From NCBI GenBank assembly GCA_003611875.1, contig RAYY01000014.1:37364-101363 (forward strand): DNA of 64,000 nt. The letters are read 5' to 3'. Under the pieces are notes generated by a model. That model did no database searches. It was not told the origin of the DNA and saw only the letters and a list, made by a program, of their open reading frames with translations. Numbering within the stretch: position 1 is the first letter of the stretch; each line of letters starts with the position of its first letter. Positions 26,294 through 34,869 of the stretch are shown here, piece by piece. The position numbers and the translations under genes were made by a program. Source of the DNA: a bacterium D16-56 (GTDB lineage: Bacteria > Bacillota > Clostridia > Lachnospirales > Lachnospiraceae).

Positions 26294-28327
26294 TTATTGA
26301 TCTGTGTTCTCTTCCCAAAACGCCACAGCCCGGTTGATCCATCCCTCTGCCACGGTTCCTTCCCCCAGGCCAAAGCCATGAGAAAGGCCGTCAAAAACTT
26401 CAATCTCCCCGGCAGTCCCATTGGCCCTGATCCCCTTGATCCGGCGCTCCATGGTTCTGTACGAAGCGATTCCGTCATTGACGCCTACACATGCATAGGT
26501 GGGAGGCTCGTTCCCATATACTTCCGACAGCCCCGTATACTGCATGATCACCGCCCCCGGAGCCGGATACTCCTTCTCCCCAAAAGCGGCCGTTCCATAG
26601 GAACCAAGCCATGCCGCCATTCTCGCCCCCGCAGAGCCTCCCCACAGGGAATACCCTTCCCTGTGAACCTGAAACTCTTCTGCGTGCTCCTGAATAAAAG
26701 CGACTGCCCTGGCCAGATCCTCACAGGCGGTCTGGGCGCCGGGGCGGTAGATCAGCGCAAAAGCGTGATACCCCTGCTTCGCCAGCTCCTGCATATGGGG
26801 AAAGCTGTCGTGCATGGCAGCCACATACATAAAACCGCCGCCTGCATTTACCACCGCAAACTTCTCACCGGGATCGCCCCGAAAGTAAAACAGCCCCGTA
26901 TCCTCCTTGGAAGGATCCTTTTTCTTTTCCTCATCTGTATAAATATCATAAAAAATCTTCTCACCCCTCTGTACCCTGGCTTTCATCTCATTCACAATGG
27001 AGACCGTCCGCTCTGGATTCACATGGCTGTACCACACAAGGCGGTTTCCCGCCTCCTTAAGAGTCAACGTCCCCTCTAATCCTAAATCTACCGGAAATAC
27101 CAGTCTGCCAAAGCCTTCAAATGCCGGATCATCTATCACATCCTGTATCCTTGTTTCAGGCGTAAACAGTTCCATTCCCTCCTCGCCTGCTGTTTCCAAC
27201 GCCCCGCCGGACGGAAAGATTCCTTCCAGCCACTGCGCGTAATCCTCCACCCAGCCGCCGTCAGAGCCAAACCCATGGGGCCAGTTGTTCAGCACGATTC
27301 TTCCTGTGTCTATCCCCATAGTTTTGATCACCTCATACTGTTCCTCAAACTGGGTGTAAAAAGGGTCTTCCGTGCCATAGACGTAAAAGGTGGGAGGCAG
27401 TTCCCCTTTGGAAAGCCAGTCCGGGTCCATATTGCCCACGCTTAATCTTCCGTAAAAGGAATAGATCATTCCCGCTGCCGAAGTGTGGGCCGGGATGTCG
27501 TCCAGTTCATCCGGAATATAATCAGCATCCAGCTTAGTCCCATCCACCATTTCATCGTAGTGCATGAGAAATTCCCCTGCCTGGATTCCCCCGGCTGAAA
27601 AGCCCATGACCGCGATATTATCCGGGGCAATCCCGTACACGTCCGCATATTTGCGGATGAACCGGACTGCTCTGGCAACATCCAGCGCCCCTTCCTCCTG
27701 GGTGTAAGGCCGCAGCCGGTAATCCACAAGAAAGGTCTGGAATCCATATTCCCTCAAAGCCGCTGCCGTTGGCAGGGAATCCGTATAATTGCCCCGAAAC
27801 TGATAAGCCCCGCCTGCCATCAGGACAACGGCCCCTTTGGGCTTCACTCCGTCCCTGACCGGAATCGCCGTCACGTAAGGCCGGAAATTCCACTCATCAA
27901 AATATCCATCCATGTCCTCTGTAAACCTGGTCACTGCCGGTACATTTCCCTCCTCCCAGAGATAGAGAGCCTGGATTTTGACAGGGTTTGGGACTGTATT
28001 CAGGACGGTTTCGTTTCCCTTAGGCTTTGGCGTCTTCTTAAGCATATCCTCTCTGGACCAGTCGCTGATACGGCCGCTTCCATAATCGTACTCCATTGGG
28101 AAATCCTCCGGTGTGACCACGGTGTCGGCTGATGTCCCTTCGCGGACTTCCCGGCTGCTCTTTATATCCTGCACCGAAATTTCACTCCTTTCTGCATTGA
28201 CCGCTTCCTCCACTGTCTGGATTCCCTGTTCCAGTTCGCTGACAGAGTTGACGTCTGCTTTTCCTCTGCAGGCTGTAAAAACTGCCATGCACATACCAAG
28301 CAGCGCCGCTGCTTTTATCCGTTTCAT
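26294..28327 (-). CDS. Tandem alpha/beta-hydrolase lipoprotein
   Basis: A 677-residue lipoprotein (lipobox FTAC, Cys20) with two complete hydrolase domains. The first (~120-370) has VVLMAGGAYQFRGN, nucleophile elbow VMGFSAGGIQAGEF and catalytic His in NNWPHGFGS. The second (~430-677) has AVVNAGGGFMYVA, elbow LWGGSAGARMAAW and His in DGLSHGFGLGEG. Both resemble acetyl-xylan-esterase/BD-FAE-like enzymes. A tandem arrangement on one lipoprotein suggests deacylation of a multiply acylated extracellular substrate. It is the only gene behind promoter B. Confidence 0.82.
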   Translation of the reverse strand: MKRIKAAALLGMCMAVFTACRGKADVNSVSELEQGIQTVEEAVNAERSEISVQDIKSSREVREGTSADTVVTPEDFPMEYDYGSGRISDWSREDMLKKTPKPKGNETVLNTVPNPVKIQALYLWEEGNVPAVTRFTEDMDGYFDEWNFRPYVTAIPVRDGVKPKGAVVLMAGGAYQFRGNYTDSLPTAAALREYGFQTFLVDYRLRPYTQEEGALDVARAVRFIRKYADVYGIAPDNIAVMGFSAGGIQAGEFLMHYDEMVDGTKLDADYIPDELDDIPAHTSAAGMIYSFYGRLSVGNMDPDWLSKGELPPTFYVYGTEDPFYTQFEEQYEVIKTMGIDTGRIVLNNWPHGFGSDGGWVEDYAQWLEGIFPSGGALETAGEEGMELFTPETRIQDVIDDPAFEGFGRLVFPVDLGLEGTLTLKEAGNRLVWYSHVNPERTVSIVNEMKARVQRGEKIFYDIYTDEEKKKDPSKEDTGLFYFRGDPGEKFAVVNAGGGFMYVAAMHDSFPHMQELAKQGYHAFALIYRPGAQTACEDLARAVAFIQEHAEEFQVHREGYSLWGGSAGARMAAWLGSYGTAAFGEKEYPAPGAVIMQYTGLSEVYGNEPPTYACVGVNDGIASYRTMERRIKGIRANGTAGEIEVFDGLSHGFGLGEGTVAEGWINRAVAFWEENTDQ

Positions 28328-28365
28328 TATAAGCCACCTGTTTCTTAATTGTTTTTATGTATTTC

Positions 28366-28422
28366 ATCATAACAAAATCGAAACCTCCAAAGAAGTCTCG
28401 ATTTGTTCATCAGTTTATACCC
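28366..28422 (-). promoter_or_regulatory. Cargo promoter B (shared activator box)
   Basis: Minus-10 TATGAT (28366-28371), 19 bases, GACTTCT (28391-28397), then ACTGATGAACAAA and GGGTAT (to 28422). The dyad TCGAGAC/GTTTCGA overlaps the box. It drives the tandem hydrolase gene. Confidence 0.7.
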
Positions 28423-28441
28423 AAAAGTGTTATGTTGTTCT

Positions 28442-29140
28442 TCAGACATTGATCTTAAACCGGTATCCCACGCCCCACACCGTTTCAATCATTCTGGGAC
28501 TGGCCGAATTCCGCTCCAGTTTCTGCCTCAGACGGTTGATATGTACGGTGACCGTATCCGTAGCCCCCACAGAATCCATCCCCCAGATCCGGTTAAAGAG
28601 TGTTTCTTTTGAAAAAGCAATATTCGGGTTCTGGGCCATGAGCAGAAGAAGCTCAAACTCCTTATTGGCCAATGCAATCTCTTCCTCCCCCAAAAACACC
28701 CTTCTTTCTTCCGGCAGGATTTTCAGATTTCCCATAAGCAGCTGTGTCGGCTTACGCCCCTCTTTTCGTTCCAGAAGGCGCTGGTGAATCATAATGTGGG
28801 AGCGCACTCTGGCCACCAGCTCCGCCGGGCTGAAGGGTTTTACCATATAGTCGTCCGCTCCCAGCCCCAGTCCCCGGATCTTATCTACATCTTCCCTGCG
28901 GGCCGTCACCATGATGATGGGCAGATCCTGATTCCTGCGAAGCTCCCTGCAGATCTCAAACCCGTTTTTCCCCGGAAGCATTACATCCAGGACAACCGTG
29001 CCATACTCTTCCGTCTGCGCTTTTTGGAGTCCTGTCGTCCCGTCCAGCGCAATTTCCACCTGAAAGCCCCCTGCTTCCAGATAATCCCTCTCCAGCTCCG
29101 CAATCAGTTCGTCATCCTCAATGATCAGTACTTTCTCCAA
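28442..29140 (-). CDS. OmpR-family response regulator
   Basis: A 232-residue protein. The start is taken as TTG 29140 (EKVLIIEDDELI) because AAGGAGG lies 9 bases upstream, while the ATG seven codons earlier overlaps that site. The receiver domain has the acidic pair IEDD, phosphoacceptor Asp in VVLDVMLPGKNG and Lys in VKPFSPAEL. The C-terminal Trans_reg_C domain ends in VWGVGYRF. It overlaps the 3' end of the histidine kinase gene by 23 bases. A candidate to bind the 11-bp phased repeats upstream of its own operon. Confidence 0.9.
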   Translation of the reverse strand: MEKVLIIEDDELIAELERDYLEAGGFQVEIALDGTTGLQKAQTEEYGTVVLDVMLPGKNGFEICRELRRNQDLPIIMVTARREDVDKIRGLGLGADDYMVKPFSPAELVARVRSHIMIHQRLLERKEGRKPTQLLMGNLKILPEERRVFLGEEEIALANKEFELLLLMAQNPNIAFSKETLFNRIWGMDSVGATDTVTVHINRLRQKLERNSASPRMIETVWGVGYRFKINV

Positions 29141-30665
29141 AATCAGAAGCCTCCTTCCCACTTATCTTCTGTCCCCTTTCAGCCATTGCCGGCAGCTCCA
29201 TAATAATGGTAAGGCCATTCCTGTTTTCTGCCCTTACCTCCCCTTTGTGGGCCGTGATGATCTCTTTCACTACCGCAAGGCCAATGCCGCTTCCCCTGCC
29301 AGACTGGCTTCTTGCTTCATCGGTACGATAAAACATGTCAAACAGCCTTGGCAGGCACTCCTCGAAAACTCCCGGCCCGTCATCCTGAAATTCGATCCGT
29401 ATTCTGTCCTGCTGTTGTTTTTTAGAAATCCGTATCCATACTTTTGACGGAATATTCGTCCGGTAACGGATGGTGTTGGTAAACAGATTATCAACAACCC
29501 GTTTCATTTCACTGCCGTCAAACAACAGCGGATACGCCCTGTCCGGGGCCTCCAGACAGATCTCCACATGGTTCTGCCCTGCCTCCTCTTTATAGGCGGA
29601 CAGATACTGTTCAAAAAACACCTTCAGGTCTCCCCGCTCCATATGGTATTTGGCCTGTCCGTTTTCCAGGCGGTTATAGTCAGACAGGCTGTTCACCAGC
29701 CGTTCCAGATCCCCGGCACGTCTTTTTATGGCTTTTAAATAACGCTCCTCCTTCTGCGGGGTATCGGCGATCCCCTCGATCAGGCCGTCCACATATCCTC
29801 CTATGGAAGTAAGAGGCGTCCTTAAATCATGAGAGACCCCATTGATCATCTCCTTGCGCCGGTTCTCATTTTCCACCCGCTGTCTTACCGACTCTTTCAG
29901 ATAGGCTCTCATCTTCTCAAAATCCTGGCACACCTGGTAGAATTCATCGTTTTTATGGTAATCAATCTCTACATCCAGATTGCCTTCCCGAATCTGCCTG
30001 GTTCCCTGGCTCAATTTTTTCAAAGGCACCAGGACGCTTTTTGACACCCACCAGGACAAAATCCCATTGACCATCATGGTTATCCCCAAAAAGACAGCCA
30101 AAAGAATCCCTACATATTTTACTATGTAAGTTTGAAAATAGGACTCTACCTGACATCTCTCCCGGCCGTTGTTGATGGCGATAATGGAAAATTCTTTTTC
30201 CTCGTGGACAAAGGTATTTTTGAGTACGGAGGCATGGTCCAGGCTGGCAGTCAGGCTTTTGGCTGTAAAAAGAGCATCTCCTGCCGTCTTTACGGCGATT
30301 TCCATGTCCCTGTCCGAAATATTTGAGTAAAGGACGGTTCCGTTTTTACTTACCTGAAAATAATACCCCATCTTTGTCAGCTTCTTTTCCAGATAATACA
30401 TGGTGTCGCTTTGACGTATCTCCCCCGCCGCCCTGTCCCGTTCTGCCCGGTCTCCCCAGTTGATTTCCCAAAGTTCCTTCTGATAGGTATAGATCAAGCT
30501 CTGGGCAGACCGGATTCCGTTTTCATCCTGGTACATGGCTTCAATGGAATGCCAGTAGTTTCCTATAAGGCTGCACCTTCCCAAAAGCACTGCCGCCATG
30601 GTGACGGCAAGGGGAATCACCAACATCAGGATATTGGACAGCCTGATTTTGTTTTTTATTGTCAT
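29118..30665 (-). CDS. Sensor histidine kinase
   Basis: A 515-residue protein from ATG 30665 (MTIKNKIRLSNILMLVIPL). Two membrane segments (about residues 10-30 and 185-205) enclose an extracytoplasmic sensor domain of about 150 residues. A HAMP domain follows, then H-box VSHDLRTPLTSIGGY, N-box DNLFTNTIRY and G-boxes DDGPGVFEE and GRGSGIGLAVVKEI. Class resembles VanS/BaeS-type kinases. Its signal is unknown, but the position inside the cargo suggests sensing of an envelope or redox compound handled by the neighbours. Confidence 0.9.
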   Translation of the reverse strand: MTIKNKIRLSNILMLVIPLAVTMAAVLLGRCSLIGNYWHSIEAMYQDENGIRSAQSLIYTYQKELWEINWGDRAERDRAAGEIRQSDTMYYLEKKLTKMGYYFQVSKNGTVLYSNISDRDMEIAVKTAGDALFTAKSLTASLDHASVLKNTFVHEEKEFSIIAINNGRERCQVESYFQTYIVKYVGILLAVFLGITMMVNGILSWWVSKSVLVPLKKLSQGTRQIREGNLDVEIDYHKNDEFYQVCQDFEKMRAYLKESVRQRVENENRRKEMINGVSHDLRTPLTSIGGYVDGLIEGIADTPQKEERYLKAIKRRAGDLERLVNSLSDYNRLENGQAKYHMERGDLKVFFEQYLSAYKEEAGQNHVEICLEAPDRAYPLLFDGSEMKRVVDNLFTNTIRYRTNIPSKVWIRISKKQQQDRIRIEFQDDGPGVFEECLPRLFDMFYRTDEARSQSGRGSGIGLAVVKEIITAHKGEVRAENRNGLTIIMELPAMAERGQKISGKEASDFGESTDH

Positions 30666-30840
30666 TTTGTTCTCTCTGTTCTCCTGTTTACCCTTTCCTC
30701 CTGCCCACAGACAGATATGCTTTCTATCAATAGTCCACAGAAAAGTGCCAGGTGCAGGGCTCATCCCCACACCCGGCACCCATGACAGCTTCACAAGAAT
30801 GGTACTCGGAATCTGTTCTTTTCCATCCTATCAGGAATTC

Positions 30841-30873
30841 CTAACAAACCAATAACAAAAGTCTAAACAATCA
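30841..30873 (-). promoter_or_regulatory. 11-bp phased direct repeats, site 2 (two-component operon)
   Basis: Plus-strand CTAACAAACCA, ATAACAAAAGT, CTAAACAATCA, each 11 bases. It lies about 180 bases before the kinase start and suggests autoregulation by the response regulator. Confidence 0.55.
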
Positions 30874-30895
30874 GGAAATTTTTCTCCTGCCCTCC

Positions 30896-30965
30896 ATCGG
30901 CCGTGAATCCTTCTTCCGTTGCATATGCGCACAAACTCCTGGGCAGCTTTCACGGCCTGGTGCAG
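30896..30965 (-). pseudogene. Relic of an aldo-keto reductase C-terminus
   Basis: The minus strand encodes EFVRICNGRRIHG, which closely matches the C-terminal end of the aldo-keto reductase at 41652 (EFVRMCNGRKIHD); DNA identity is roughly 31 of 40 bases. It has no start and follows the stop of the wall-binding flavodoxin. It looks like the tail of a deleted sixth reductase gene. Confidence 0.55.
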
Positions 30966-30977
30966 AGCCCCTGTTTC

Positions 30978-31817
30978 CTACAGCCCGTTTTCGGCAAGCC
31001 AGCTGCGGATCTGTTCATCTGTCAGAGAATTCGCTGTAAGACCGGTTCCCACAGTTCCATTCCCCACAGAAGCCCTGACTCCTGCCATGCTTTCCTCAAT
31101 CCCGCTGCCCCCGCTGGTACAGAAGGGAAGGATGGTCTTGCCTGACAAGTCATAGGACTCCAAAAATGTGTTGACCACCATAGGGGTCGTATGCCACCAG
31201 ATAGGGAAACCCACAAGTATGATGTCGTAATCATTCATATTTTCCACATGGGAAGCCACCGCCGGCCTTGCGTTCTGATCCAGTTCTCTCCTTGCCTGAT
31301 CCACCGTGCTCTGATAACCTGACGGGTAAGCCACTGCCGGCCTGATCTCAAACAAATCTCCTCCGGTCACGGAATGAATCTTCTCTGCCGCTTCCTTTGT
31401 TGTCCCTGTCTTGGAAAAATAAGCGGTCAGAACTTTCTTTCCGGCTGTCCCCGGCTGCTGCGCCTGAGCACGTGTTCCGCCGTATCCGGCAGTTACCGCC
31501 ATAGTCTGTACCGCACCGTTGACAGTCCATGCCCCGTCCCCATTCACCGTATACCCGTCCGGCGTAGTGGTTCCCGCGTACATCCATCCTTCCCTGTCAA
31601 AAGCGTAGCATTCTGCAATTCCGTCCTTGTTCCCGTCCAGCCACTGCCACTCCACCGCCGATGTAGGAGTCCCGTAGTACTGCCCGTTTCCCAGATCATA
31701 CCACCATCTGGAGCTGTTTGCTCCCTGCCCTGTTGTCCATCCCGCCGCAAAAGCAGTGGACGCCATACCAATTGTCAGCACACAAATTGCCAGTACCAGT
31801 TTCCAAATCCGTTTCAT
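30978..31817 (-). CDS. Secreted wall-binding-repeat + flavodoxin fusion
   Basis: A 279-residue exported protein with a cleavable signal peptide (MKRIWKLVLAICVLTIGMAS, cleavage near AFA-AGW). Residues ~25-105 are choline-binding/wall-binding type repeats (SSRWWYDLGNGQYYG, REGWMYAGTTTPDGYTVNGD). Residues ~128-279 are flavodoxin_4-like (LTAYFSKTGTTKEAAEKI, ILVGFPIWWHTTPMVVNTF, KTILPFCTSGGSG). This should place an FMN protein non-covalently on the cell wall. It is the last gene of the long operon behind promoter D. Confidence 0.85.
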   Translation of the reverse strand: MKRIWKLVLAICVLTIGMASTAFAAGWTTGQGANSSRWWYDLGNGQYYGTPTSAVEWQWLDGNKDGIAECYAFDREGWMYAGTTTPDGYTVNGDGAWTVNGAVQTMAVTAGYGGTRAQAQQPGTAGKKVLTAYFSKTGTTKEAAEKIHSVTGGDLFEIRPAVAYPSGYQSTVDQARRELDQNARPAVASHVENMNDYDIILVGFPIWWHTTPMVVNTFLESYDLSGKTILPFCTSGGSGIEESMAGVRASVGNGTVGTGLTANSLTDEQIRSWLAENGL

Positions 31818-31936
31818 TCTGCCATGCCTCCTGTACTTTCTGTTTTTCTGTTTTTAGGTACATAGCGCAGCCAGAGGCCGCCCCCTTCTATCTGCTTTCC
31901 TTCTTTCAATTCAAAAGAAACCGCTTTTCCTCCCCT

Positions 31937-32824
31937 TTACCAGTTTTTCTTTTCCTTAGAACTGTCATGCTGTTTTTTTCTTTCTTCCACCATTTTTACA
32001 AACCACTCCACCATCCCCGGATCATAATGGGAAAAGAAAGAACTGGTCTTTGTATCCAGCGCCCCGATCCTCGCCATATCCTCATCAGTCAGCACAAAGT
32101 CAAATACATTGAGATTCTGCTCCATCCTGTCTTTGTGAACAGATTTGGGGAGTACGACAATCCCTCTCTGAATATTCCACCGCAGCATCACCTGTGCTGT
32201 AGTCTTTCCATATTTTCCGCCGATCTCAGCCAAAACAGGATTCTCAAACAAGCCTCCCCTTCCCTCTCCGAAAGGCGCCCATGCCTCGGCCTGAACCCCA
32301 TATTTATCCATCCACTGCTTTGCCTCTGTCTGCTGGTTCAGCACATGGGTCTCTACCTGGTTCACCATAGGCGGAATCTCTGTGAAAGAAGCAATATCGA
32401 CCAGACGGTCCGGATAGAAGTTGGAAACGCCGATGGCCCGCAGCCTGCCCTCCTTATACAGATCTTCCAGAGCCCGGTATGCCCCGTAGTAATCATTAAA
32501 AGGCTGGTGCAGCAGCATAAGATCTATGTAATCTACCTGAAGTTTTCTCATGGATTCAAGAACAGACGCTTTCGCCGCTTCATAGCCGTAATGTTCCACC
32601 CATACCTTACTGGTCAGGAAGATGTCCTCTCTGGGAATCCCGGATTTCTTTATGGCGCTCCCCACCTCTTCCTCATTAAAATAGCTCTGCGCCGTATCAA
32701 TGGAACGATACCCTGCCTGAAGGGCGTCCAGAACACACCGCTCACAGTCCTCTTTTGTCACCTGATACACACCATAACCCAAAATCGGCATTTTTACGCC
32801 GTTTCTCAATGTTACATATTCCAT
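31937..32824 (-). CDS. Aldo-keto reductase
   Basis: A 295-residue NAD(P)H-dependent carbonyl reductase. The start is ATG 32824 (MEYVTLRNGVKMPILG) behind GAGGAGG. Catalytic tetrad candidates are visible: Asp in SIDTAQ, Tyr in QSYFNEE, Lys in TSKVW and His in LLHQPF. The cofactor signature LPKSVHKDRMEQN is present. A 73-base palindromic insertion flanked by 16-base repeats lies directly upstream and preserved the ribosome site. It lies between two other operon genes. Confidence 0.88.
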   Translation of the reverse strand: MEYVTLRNGVKMPILGYGVYQVTKEDCERCVLDALQAGYRSIDTAQSYFNEEEVGSAIKKSGIPREDIFLTSKVWVEHYGYEAAKASVLESMRKLQVDYIDLMLLHQPFNDYYGAYRALEDLYKEGRLRAIGVSNFYPDRLVDIASFTEIPPMVNQVETHVLNQQTEAKQWMDKYGVQAEAWAPFGEGRGGLFENPVLAEIGGKYGKTTAQVMLRWNIQRGIVVLPKSVHKDRMEQNLNVFDFVLTDEDMARIGALDTKTSSFFSHYDPGMVEWFVKMVEERKKQHDSSKEKKNW

Positions 32825-32926
32825 TTGCCTTCCTCCTCGTTTCAAGGTAACGGCACGCGCCGCTTTGCGGCACCTGCCAAGTCGTCGGAAGGCATCCGAA
32901 AAATGCTTCGCATTTGCCTTCCTCCT
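32822..32926. repeat. REP-like palindromic insertion flanked by 16-bp direct repeats
   Basis: The sequence catttgccttcctcct occurs at 32822-32837 and again at 32911-32926. It contains the ribosome site and start region of the aldo-keto reductase gene. The 73 bases in between hold hairpins such as GCCGC-AAA-GCGGC. This looks like a small palindromic element inserted with target duplication. Confidence 0.55.
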
Positions 32927-32930
32927 ACCT

Positions 32931-33776
32931 TTATTTCTGTGCATTCACTGCCGGAACCATCGTCTCATACTGCTTCAGCTTCTCCGGGGTGCTGGTATAA
33001 TAGTGCTTTTCCTGATCCAGGCCCTCAATCTCCGCCATCTCCTCCCTAGTCAACGCAAAGTCGAACAGATCCAGATTGGCCTTAATATGATCCGGATTCT
33101 TGGAACCAGGAATGATGATATTTCCCGCCTGCACATGCCAGCGCAGAATGATCTGAGCGTTGGTCTTTTTATATTTTTCTGCCAGGCTGGTAAATACCGG
33201 CTCCTCAAGGAGCGCCTTATCCCCATGCCCCAGAGGATACCATGCCTGAATGGCCATGTCTGCCTTGGAAAGAAGCTTTTTAAGTTCTTTCGCCTGGGCA
33301 TAAGGATGTACCTCTGTCTGCAGAACGGCTGGTTTGATCTCGCAGGCGTCAATAATCTCCTCAATCTGAGCCTCGGTAAAGTTGGACAAACCGATGGCCT
33401 TTACCTTTCCCTCCTTGTATGCTTTCTCCAGCAGACGATAACCGGTCAGGTAGCAGCCTGCCGGCTGATGAAGAAGCATCAGGTCAATATAGTCCGTGCC
33501 CAGGCGTTCTAAGGTATCGTCCACAGCATTTTCATCGCTGTAAAACGTGGGCCACAGCTTGGTCTCCAGAAAGATTTCCTGCCTGGCCAGGCCGGATTTT
33601 TTCATGGCCCGGCCTACGGCCTTCTCATTGACATAGGCGTTGGCCGTGTCGATGAGACGGTATCCGCATCCAAGAGCGCTTAAGCAGGAAGCTTCCGCCT
33701 CGTCAGGAGACAAAAGAAAGGTGCCAATCCCTGCCACAGGCATTTTTACTCCATTATTTAAAGTTATGTAATCCAT
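32931..33776 (-). CDS. Aldo-keto reductase
   Basis: A 281-residue AKR. ATG 33776 (MDYITLNNGVKMPVAG) follows GGAGGAAT. Tetrad residues are visible in LIDTANAY, ETKLWP and LLHQPAG; the cofactor loop is IPGSKNPDHIKAN. It is about 30-40% similar by eye to the AKRs at 31937 and 40811. It belongs to the operon of promoter D. Confidence 0.88.
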   Translation of the reverse strand: MDYITLNNGVKMPVAGIGTFLLSPDEAEASCLSALGCGYRLIDTANAYVNEKAVGRAMKKSGLARQEIFLETKLWPTFYSDENAVDDTLERLGTDYIDLMLLHQPAGCYLTGYRLLEKAYKEGKVKAIGLSNFTEAQIEEIIDACEIKPAVLQTEVHPYAQAKELKKLLSKADMAIQAWYPLGHGDKALLEEPVFTSLAEKYKKTNAQIILRWHVQAGNIIIPGSKNPDHIKANLDLFDFALTREEMAEIEGLDQEKHYYTSTPEKLKQYETMVPAVNAQK

Positions 33777-33799
33777 CAGCGATTCCTCCAATCATCTTT

Positions 33800-34789
33800 T
33801 TATTTAGCGCTGTGGCCGCCGAATACGTCAAACTCCATGGTATCCAGTCTGGAATCAATCATGGCAATCTCTTCCCGCGTCAGAACCACATTGCCTGCCT
33901 CAAAGTTCTCTCTCAGTCTTTCTATCTTGCGGGAACCCGGAATCGGAACGATGTAAGGCTTCTTGTTGATCATCCACGCAAGAGACAGCTGGCCCATGGT
34001 GGCCTTTTTTTCTTCCGCCATGTTTGTCAGCATATTCAAAAGCTCCTTCGCCTTTTCGTAACCTTCTTCGGTGTACTGAGGCATAGCCGCCCGGTAATCC
34101 TGGCTCCCCTCAAATTTTGTGGCAGGCGTGTACTTCCCCGTCAGGAATCCGTTCGCCATGGGAGAAAAAGCCACATAGGCAACATCCAGTTCCTCGCAGA
34201 CGGGAAAAATCGTCTCATGCCATCTTGCCATCATGGAGTATCTGTTTTCAATGGCTGTAACGGGACACACGGCATGAGCCCTGCGGAGATATTCCTCTGT
34301 AGTCTCCGAAATTCCCCAATAGCGGATCTTTCCCTCTTTGATCAGCAGACCCATGGTCTCGGCCACTGCTTCCGGCTCCACTTTGGGATCGATCCGGTGC
34401 TGATAATACAGGTCTATATAATCCGTTCCCAGCTTCCTAAGGCTTTCCTCCACACTTTTTCTTATGGTTTCCGGGCTGCTGTCCAGTCTTAAGGAACGGT
34501 CCTGATTATGCTTTACACCCATCTTTGTGGCAATCACCACCTTGTCCCGAATGCCTTTGACCGCCTCGCCCACAAGCTCTTCATTGCAGGAAACCGTGCC
34601 GTCAGGGCTGACTCCGGTGTAAGCCTCGGCTGTGTCCAAAAAATCATATCCCATCTCACATGCCTCTCTCAAGGTCTTTACTGCAGCGCTTTTCTCCGTA
34701 GGATCTCCTGACGCATGGCTGAATCCCATGCATCCCAGGCCAACGGGATTGACACGCAGCTGGCTGGCTCCCAGTGTTCTCTTTTCCAT
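33800..34789 (-). CDS. Aldo-keto reductase (longer YakC/PerR-like group)
   Basis: A 329-residue AKR of the larger subgroup (MEKRTLGASQLRVNPVGLGCMGFSHASG). Start M4 at 34789 was chosen since the first ATG abuts the ribosome site. Tetrad positions: FLDTAEAY, ATKMG and YYQHRID (His); cofactor loop IPGSRKIERLREN. Preferred substrates in this subgroup are often small aldehydes or oxidised sugars; the actual one here is unknown. Confidence 0.88.
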   Translation of the reverse strand: MEKRTLGASQLRVNPVGLGCMGFSHASGDPTEKSAAVKTLREACEMGYDFLDTAEAYTGVSPDGTVSCNEELVGEAVKGIRDKVVIATKMGVKHNQDRSLRLDSSPETIRKSVEESLRKLGTDYIDLYYQHRIDPKVEPEAVAETMGLLIKEGKIRYWGISETTEEYLRRAHAVCPVTAIENRYSMMARWHETIFPVCEELDVAYVAFSPMANGFLTGKYTPATKFEGSQDYRAAMPQYTEEGYEKAKELLNMLTNMAEEKKATMGQLSLAWMINKKPYIVPIPGSRKIERLRENFEAGNVVLTREEIAMIDSRLDTMEFDVFGGHSAK

Positions 34790-34869
34790 TTTTATCATCC
34801 GCCTTTCCTTAAAATCCCAGGCCTCTCAGCCGGGAAAAATCTTAATCAACTTTATTTGTTTGATACCAT

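Noticed and set aside
31718..33049. 443-codon plus-strand frame opposite two genes
   Set aside because: It spans the wall-binding flavodoxin, an intergenic region and an AKR on the other strand; composition is typical of a shadow frame.
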